NCBI GenBank assembly: GCA_036787835.1
Contig: DAIQON010000018.1
Span: 1-21,063 of the forward strand
Reading direction: 5' to 3'
DNA from: DAIQON01 sp036787835
GTDB lineage: Bacteria; Patescibacteriota; Saccharimonadia; Saccharimonadales; UBA4665
Length of the DNA: 21,063 bases
Each line of letters opens with the position of its first letter. Position 1 is the stretch's first letter. Below the pieces are notes generated by a model. It was not told the origin of the DNA. It searched no databases and saw only the letters and a list, made by a program, of their open reading frames with translations. The position numbers and the translations under genes were made by a program. This document shows, one piece after another, positions 20,308 to 21,063 of the stretch.

Positions 20308-20685
20308 ATGCAAGACCCTACAACATTACCTCCAGGGCAAAGGACACCTGAACATCCACCTTTAGGTCCCGAAACTGATGAAGCAATGAGATTTGAAGCT
20401 GTTCTACAAACTATTGTAGAATCAGCCGAACAAGATGGTGTCATAGATAGGGAAGCATTAGTTGTAAAAGTGATTGACGGAGTTAGTCTTGCAGATTTTA
20501 GCCTAGAAGACGATCAAATGCATGCCATTGTTCATCGTGTGTATGGGTCGTCAGAAGATGTATCAGATATGTTAGGTCGTTTAACTTGGGATCAGCGAAT
20601 GCGTTGGTACCCTGGAAATGTAAGAAGATTATTGAACTGGTATAGTAGTCGATCTTCTGACGATCACTCAGAATCTTTAGTTTAG
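20308..20685 (+). CDS. hypothetical protein, 125 aa
   Basis: I take the ATG at 20308 (MQDPTTLPPGQ) as start; the in-frame ATG at 20260 would read through the AT-rich promoter (TAAAAT 5 nt before 20308) and add an odd hydrophobic head. The 125-aa product has a Pro-rich, disordered start, then a helical acidic domain (RFEAVLQTIVESAEQDGVIDREALVVKVI, LEDDQMHAIVHRVYG) and a tryptophan-rich end (LTWDQRMRWYPGNVRRLLNWY). The family was not identified. Its last 9 nt overlap the end of the convergent 92-aa gene. Confidence 0.55.
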   Translation: MQDPTTLPPGQRTPEHPPLGPETDEAMRFEAVLQTIVESAEQDGVIDREALVVKVIDGVSLADFSLEDDQMHAIVHRVYGSSEDVSDMLGRLTWDQRMRWYPGNVRRLLNWYSSRSSDDHSESLV

Positions 20686-20955
20686 TTGGTCAAATTCAGC
20701 ACGAAATTGTGAAGCTAAGGCTTCCGCACTGGTTTGGAGTAGGGGCCTAGCTAGGGCTTGTCGTTCTTCAGATGTTAAAGCTTCCAATGGGGGAATGGTT
20801 ACAGTTCTACCATCCGTTAAATGTAGGGATACCAATAATTTAGGTTCTCCTTCTGCTACAGTTCCTTGTGATTTATCGGCAACTTCTTCAAATGGTACTG
20901 GACAAGCTAAACTTCCGTCTGTTCTTCTGTATGTTATTACAAGTTTTTCACTCAT
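20677..20955 (-). CDS. hypothetical protein, 92 aa
   Basis: Protein of 92 aa (MSEKLVITYRRTDGSLACPVPF). A strand-rich N-terminal half (LVITYRR, KLLVSLHLTDGRTVTIPPLE) is followed by a helical C-terminus (SEERQALARPLLQTSAEALASQFRAEF). It is soluble, with no recognised family. The two halves resemble a small beta-hairpin domain plus dimerisation helix, but this is only a reading of the pattern. It is convergent with the 125-aa gene; the stop codons overlap by 9 nt. Both genes lie between repeat copies 11 and 12. Confidence 0.5.
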   Translation of the reverse strand: MSEKLVITYRRTDGSLACPVPFEEVADKSQGTVAEGEPKLLVSLHLTDGRTVTIPPLEALTSEERQALARPLLQTSAEALASQFRAEFDQLN

Positions 20956-20990
20956 AAAATTATTCTGCTACTTAAATATGTATATAGCAA

Positions 20991-21048
20991 GCATAAGCGG
21001 GATTGGAGGGGTCGAGCCACTAAACATATAGGACACTTGTATCTACTG
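20991..21048 (+). repeat. intergenic repeat copy 12 (with internal insertion)
   Basis: GCATAAGCGGGATTGGAGGG then GTATCTACTGTAG. The two conserved blocks are about 15-16 nt further apart than in the other copies. It is the last copy before the window ends, so the array probably continues. Confidence 0.6.
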
Positions 21049-21063
21049 TAGCACTCTCAAAGC

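Noticed and set aside
9101..21048. Repeats as canonical integron attC sites
   Set aside because: The RYYYAAC and GTTRRRY ends are not consistently present, and hairpin pairing seen in copy 6 is not kept in the others. No integrase gene is in the window.
9101..21048. Repeats as a CRISPR array
   Set aside because: Copies are degenerate and lie hundreds to thousands of bases apart with genes in between; no cas genes.
1..21063. Recoding of TGA as glycine (Gracilibacteria-type code)
   Set aside because: Genes end normally under the standard code, and the 45-aa ORF and others use TGA as a stop.

Overview
The window looks like a chromosomal accessory region of a low-GC member of the Candidate Phyla Radiation (Patescibacteria), most likely a Saccharibacteria (TM7) relative. 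This is inferred from the gene content: a class E/F sortase beside a cell-wall-anchored beta-helix surface protein, a secreted GH25-like protein, many very short single-gene transcription units, and -10 boxes lying 6-7 nt upstream of start codons. No rRNA, tRNA or core housekeeping marker is present to fix the taxonomy. The standard bacterial code fits: TGA is used as a stop and tryptophans are read from TGG, which argues against Gracilibacteria or Absconditabacteria.

Layout. From 1 to 9.05 kb there is a run of small genes on both strands: an orphan small protein, a SpeD-like pyruvoyl decarboxylase next to a nicotianamine-synthase-like enzyme, a frameshifted MazG-like gene, a cytidine-deaminase-fold protein, a RibD/DHFR-fold reductase, NTF2-like, CutA-like and RidA-like proteins, a membrane methyltransferase, folP, an ArsR-YCII pair and two small membrane proteins. 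From 9.1 kb to the right edge the layout changes. At least twelve copies of a degenerate repeat of about 40 bp, all in the same orientation, sit in the gaps and divide the DNA into units that mostly hold one or a few genes. These include a 31-aa membrane peptide, a methyltransferase, an EctA-like acetyltransferase, folK, a surface-protein/sortase/GH25 block, a lone receiver domain and several unknowns. The pattern resembles a cassette array, but I could not fit it to canonical integron attC structure.

Mobile element. Positions 16788-19040 form a complete IS1595-family transposon. It has 25-bp terminal inverted repeats with 2 mismatches and a perfect 8-bp target duplication (AATTAATG). Besides an intact transposase it carries a translationally coupled passenger pair: a 45-aa lysine-rich protein and a PLP-dependent threonine/serine dehydratase-like enzyme. 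It inserted immediately beside one repeat copy, between a receiver-domain gene and its right-hand neighbour.

Expression and interplay. At least a dozen genes have a TATAAT-like box 6-7 nt before the ATG/GTG, so leaderless transcripts are expected to be the default. Clear Shine-Dalgarno sites occur mainly at internal or downstream genes (the YCII gene and the PLP passenger), with a weak one at the surface protein. Functionally coherent groups are the SpeD-like + NAS-like pair (S-adenosylmethionine-derived chemistry), folP + folK (folate, lying 4.6 kb apart), ArsR + YCII (regulator and target), and surface protein + sortase, with a GH25-like protein upstream (cell-surface display).
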